DNA of 64,000 nucleotides. It comes from Sphagnum compactum (taxonomy: Eukaryota > Bryophyta > Sphagnopsida > Sphagnales). Under the pieces are notes generated by a model. That model made no database searches. It saw only the letters and a list, made by a program, of their open reading frames with translations, and had not been told where the DNA came from. Within the stretch, counting starts at the first letter, position 1. The number at the start of each line of letters is the position of its first letter. The position numbers and the translations under genes were made by a program. The stretch covers positions 9,677,118-9,741,117 of the forward strand of contig OZ234503.1 of NCBI GenBank assembly GCA_965153455.1, in the 5' to 3' direction. This document shows, piece by piece, positions 60,554 through 64,000 of this stretch.

Positions 60554-63499
60554 TTAAAGTTCTGCCTCTGCAGACTGCAGACCCCTTTTGGTGATGCGGA
60601 ATGATGCTTGCTTATTGCATGCCTGCAATCCATGCCCACCACCAAACATTCAGTGAAACCTGAGAATAGATGGAACCTGTGGCCTTGAAAGCCATTGAGC
60701 AAATGCTAATGCCATCTTGCAGTAGGACGTGAATCAGGGAAAGAGAACAAACATGCTGAAGTTTGAGGGGGGCTTACTATGGAGGAATGTTTGATTACTG
60801 CAACTTCACATGCATTACTTGATGGATTGTGTGTGAGAAGTAAGCGTACATCTGGAATTCTCTTCCAGCTTTCTCCTAGGGCTGGCTTTGGCTGACCAAA
60901 TTCCCCACCAACTGTGTGATTTGTGATCTGCACAAAAGGCACTTTTGTGAATGAGTGAAGTACCACATCACAGTAAACAGTTTTCTCCAAGCTCCTCCTT
61001 CAAGGGCTCATGGCAGAAGTCAATGGTACATCAGGAGGTCATCACCAAGTTTGTCCAACCTTAATAATGCACCAAATAGTAATTCTTATATGTCAAAGAC
61101 AATGAAGAGACAGTGAGAAACATTTTGGTCACAATAATGGCCATATCAAGGCACACCTCACAAGTTTCACACGAGTCATCAGCCCCTAACCATGCACAGT
61201 GGTTGCCTAGCATTTGGTACTGTCCACTTGAGGACCAGTGTGAGCTAGTGCTAAGTTGTTCACAGAGAGACTGACACACAAAGAGAAAGAAAGGTACCAG
61301 GACAGCAAGATGGTTCTCAATAGCAAGTTTACGCAAAATAGCTCCCATGCTCACCATCAATGCATGACCTGCACTCGGAAGAAACCCATACAAATTCCAG
61401 CAATCTCCATTTTTCATAGGCCATTCAGGTGTGAGGAACTTGGCTGTTCTGTGTGAGAAATGAGTTACTTTTACGTCTGTCACAGATAGGACAAATTGCA
61501 TTAAGGTTTAGCCACTCTTGAGAGAAATTGAGAGTATGGTGGCTTAGAGGTGGCAGAATGTAGCAAGGGACAGACCTTGTATTTGGTTGCCACCAAGAAT
61601 TGGAGAAATGAGTGATGAAGCTGAGTCCACAATAAGGAGACGTAAATGCCTGAACTCTTCTGGTGCCTGTACCAAGAAATGACCCAGACACGCATTACCT
61701 TGTCTAACACTGCAATGGTGATTTGGAGTGCAGGACATACAGATCTTGGAGTAGCATTTGGTGTCAATGGTGCAGAGCTTAGAATTGTGACTTAGGTTAA
61801 GCCTCAGGGTTGGCAATTGTTGGGTTCAAGATTCAAAGTTCTGGTTCAGGTGTTTACTTGAAAATTATTGCCGATGGAAGCATGGAGTTCATGAAGGATA
61901 GAGAGAACAGAGTAGATATTGAAGGCGCTGAATTTTAAGATGCCCTTCAGTACTTTGCCTAACTCATCCACTGCCACTCCGCCCTACTCCTGCCACGCAT
62001 TACAATCAGCCTAAAAACACCCATAATGTTGAAGCAAACTCAAATGCACAGAATCACAACAGCAATGTGCAGTAAGGCTCTCTAGAGTTTCTGATAAGGA
62101 TGTGCAATAAAGAAAGGGTCATGTGTAAGTATCATGTCACCTGATGGCCCTCTGATGTCTTCATAAGAGTGCCCACCATATGAGCAACACGAATTGACGA
62201 AAAGGAGTGACAGGTGTCAATGTAAGCCACCAGTGCTCGACATTTGTAAGCCACATTTGCCGCCACTTGCATACACAACTCCATTGAAAAAAACAGCCTT
62301 TGAACTGAGACTAATGAATTATGCCAACTTGACATTGGAATGAAAAGATGACATACAAACAGTGCATCTTGTTCAACATACTTAATCATGAAATCAACAA
62401 GGGCTGTACTGTTCAACAAATCCAAATTTCATCATTGTAATGGTCAAACAGAAATACACTTACCCTATATAACTGGGATTGAAGTTTTCAAAAACAGCAA
62501 AAGCAAACATGATTTGAGATGATGACCTGAGCCAACATGGATCAGAATAGCCTTCTGGCAGAAATGTTATGAAACACATAGCCTTGTAAGATAACAATCT
62601 GATAGGTTTCATATAACAGACTCACTTGAGTTTTGCCTGTTGCAGAAGCTCCCACCAATTCTGTCAGCGTTCCTTCACGTAATCCACCCTCTAAAATTGC
62701 ATCCAAACTGCACCAGCATATCTATGTGAATACGAGGCATGGCTGAGCCACTAGCTAGCAACTGAAGAGTAACAATTGATGCCCAATTTTCAAAGGCCAA
62801 AGAATTAGTTTTTCACCTTTTCATAAATTTTTCCACTGCTAAATCAGATTGAGAGTTAGCCCCCCAGCTCCTAGTTCTAGGTTGATTTCACATTCAACTG
62901 CAAGGTTAGGGTGTGCCACCTATCACAGCCAGTGGGAAGATATTGGATGCCCATGGCTTGCATGTCCTGAACGCCTCTAAGACCACTTTTCAACCCCACT
63001 CTCTGGCATTCCAAATAGTGCAATATCTCCGCAACCACCTTCAAAACAAACCATCAGCATAGTTTTGAGTATTTCATAAAGAAAAAAGAGCCCAATTACA
63101 GAAGAATAGGCATGCCAAACAATAAAACCTTCCCTATGTCTTCCATAAGATATGAAATTTCAGTACTTTTCATGGGACTCCTGGAGTACCAACCATCTAA
63201 CACTAGAACTTGCTGAATGTGAGATATTATTCACTGACCTCTTTCAGTGTCCCACTTCCCCAGGCTTCCAATTTGGATATATCTGCTGACAGCATGAAAT
63301 CCTCTACTGCACAACCCTCGAAGAATCAAGACCTCAACCAAATCAAAAAGAGTGCATCAAAACCAAATGCAAGAACACAGATCCAAACAAGAAAAAAAAA
63401 CCTGGAAATGTAGCTACCTGATATGATGCCTTGGGAAGCCAAAATTGAGTAAACTTCGGGAGTGAGAGATGGCAGCCCCAACTCAATCAGCTTCGGCAT
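60554..63499 (-). CDS. RAD51D: RAD51D, RAD51-paralog recombination ATPase
   Basis: This nuclear RAD51 paralog acts in homologous recombination, known as part of the BCDX2 complex. Proposed exons in gene order are 63499-63418, 63306-63239, 63038-62920, 62707-62626, 62278-62141, 61983-61858, 61666-61576, 61368-61298, 60927-60778 and 60622-60554. All junctions stay in frame, giving 331 aa (Arabidopsis RAD51D is about 320). The N-terminus begins MPKLIELGLPSLTPEVYSIL. Walker A is GASATGKT (about residue 109), Walker B is LLIVDS (215), and ISPILGG, ITNHTVGGEFG and KPALGESWKRIPDVRLLL follow. The last exon (ACNKQASFRI ...) aligns with the ASGRAVKFTI-type end of the family and was chosen because reading through the preceding donor gives no such ending. 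That exon is the least certain part. The acceptor of exon 6 (GAGTAG) has a poor pyrimidine tract. Confidence 0.92.
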
Positions 63500-64000
63500 T
63501 GTACCCCTCCTATTTACAAGGCTTCGCGACTCACACTCCTAACTTCTCATTGCAGGAATTGAGACAAATTTCCGGAGAGGAGAGGAGATTGCAGAGACCT
63601 TAAGAACCCTAGTCTCGACATCAACACGATCGCCACTAACTGGCTAGCTCAGTATTCGTGGCTAATGTTTACCCAAATTTACATTGCACGTTTACAAGAT
63701 GGTTGTGAATCCTGCGAGATCGTGAATCCACCGGGCACGATCCGCGAGCTCGGAGAAAAAGCAAAAGAGACGCAGATTCTTCAAACCCTAAAAAGAACTG
63801 CAAGAAATGTTTCAAGAAGAACCAAGAAGGACATTCTGCACCCCCGTAATGTTTTTATTTGAGTTATTACTACTATTATTCTTAAATTTCATAAAAACAA
63901 TTAAAATTCAGAATGCTCCCTCTTGTTTTCACATTGTATTGTAAACATCAGTTCTTAGGATTTCTTTGTCAATTTTCTAAGCAAATTTATATCTTGGAAC
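63500..64000 (-). promoter_or_regulatory. RAD51D upstream region with a telo-box-like motif
   Basis: AAACCCTAA occurs at 63783-63791 and AACCCTA again near 63607, upstream of the RAD51D start on the minus strand. Such motifs are known near start sites of plant cell-cycle and DNA-metabolism genes. A 65-codon plus-strand open frame at 63665-63862 has no recognisable domain and is not called. Confidence 0.35.

Noticed and set aside
61256-61456. 66-codon plus-strand frame
   Set aside because: It overlaps RAD51D exon 8 on the opposite strand, and that exon has clear homology.
1-64000. tRNA, rRNA or CRISPR features
   Set aside because: I looked for tRNA box sequences, rRNA-like blocks and regularly spaced repeats with unique spacers and found none; the tandem arrays here lack spacers.

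Overview
The window is nuclear DNA from a land plant. Coding information is confined to spliced GT-AG genes with plant-specific products: the jasmonate co-receptor COI1, an organelle-type MutS2 with a C-terminal Smr domain, a purple acid phosphatase of the phytase-like plant group, and the RAD51 paralog RAD51D. Intergenic DNA is AT-rich and full of decayed plant transposons. In the ligand pocket of COI1, the residue that is Ala384 in Arabidopsis is Val, the state known from Marchantia. That points to a non-seed lineage such as a bryophyte, lycophyte or fern, but I cannot name the species.

Layout. 1-16800: no gene. It holds AT-rich DNA with old tandem duplications, an inverted-repeat element (4005-5109), a GC-rich hairpin (8204-8326), a 97-bp tandem duplication (10964-11157), a degraded MITE (about 12333-12610) and microsatellites. 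16870-20209: repeat-rich leader and the COI1 gene (+, 4 exons). 20210-25840: intergenic, with two intact PIF/Harbinger-like MITEs and a truncated third copy. 25840-30867: MutS2 (+, 5 exons). 30868-34270: intergenic with diverged tandem duplications. 34270-39211: leader with a splice-acceptor-like minisatellite, then a proline-repeat F-box/kelch-type gene (+) carrying an in-frame TGA and a frameshift. 39212-55990: gene desert with an intact hAT-like MITE, a CACTA transposase relic (-), an endonuclease relic (+) and another MITE. 56020-59783: purple acid phosphatase (+, 7 exons). 60554-63499: RAD51D (-, 10 exons), tail-to-tail with the phosphatase.

The genes do not form a pathway. Two encode F-box proteins (COI1 and the broken kelch-type gene) and two act in DNA recombination or repair (MutS2, RAD51D), but nothing in the sequence links them. 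Exon boundaries were worked out by hand from reading frame, splice dinucleotides and family alignment from memory. Every gene model stays in frame across each proposed junction except the F-box/kelch gene, which looks like a pseudogene or contains sequence errors.
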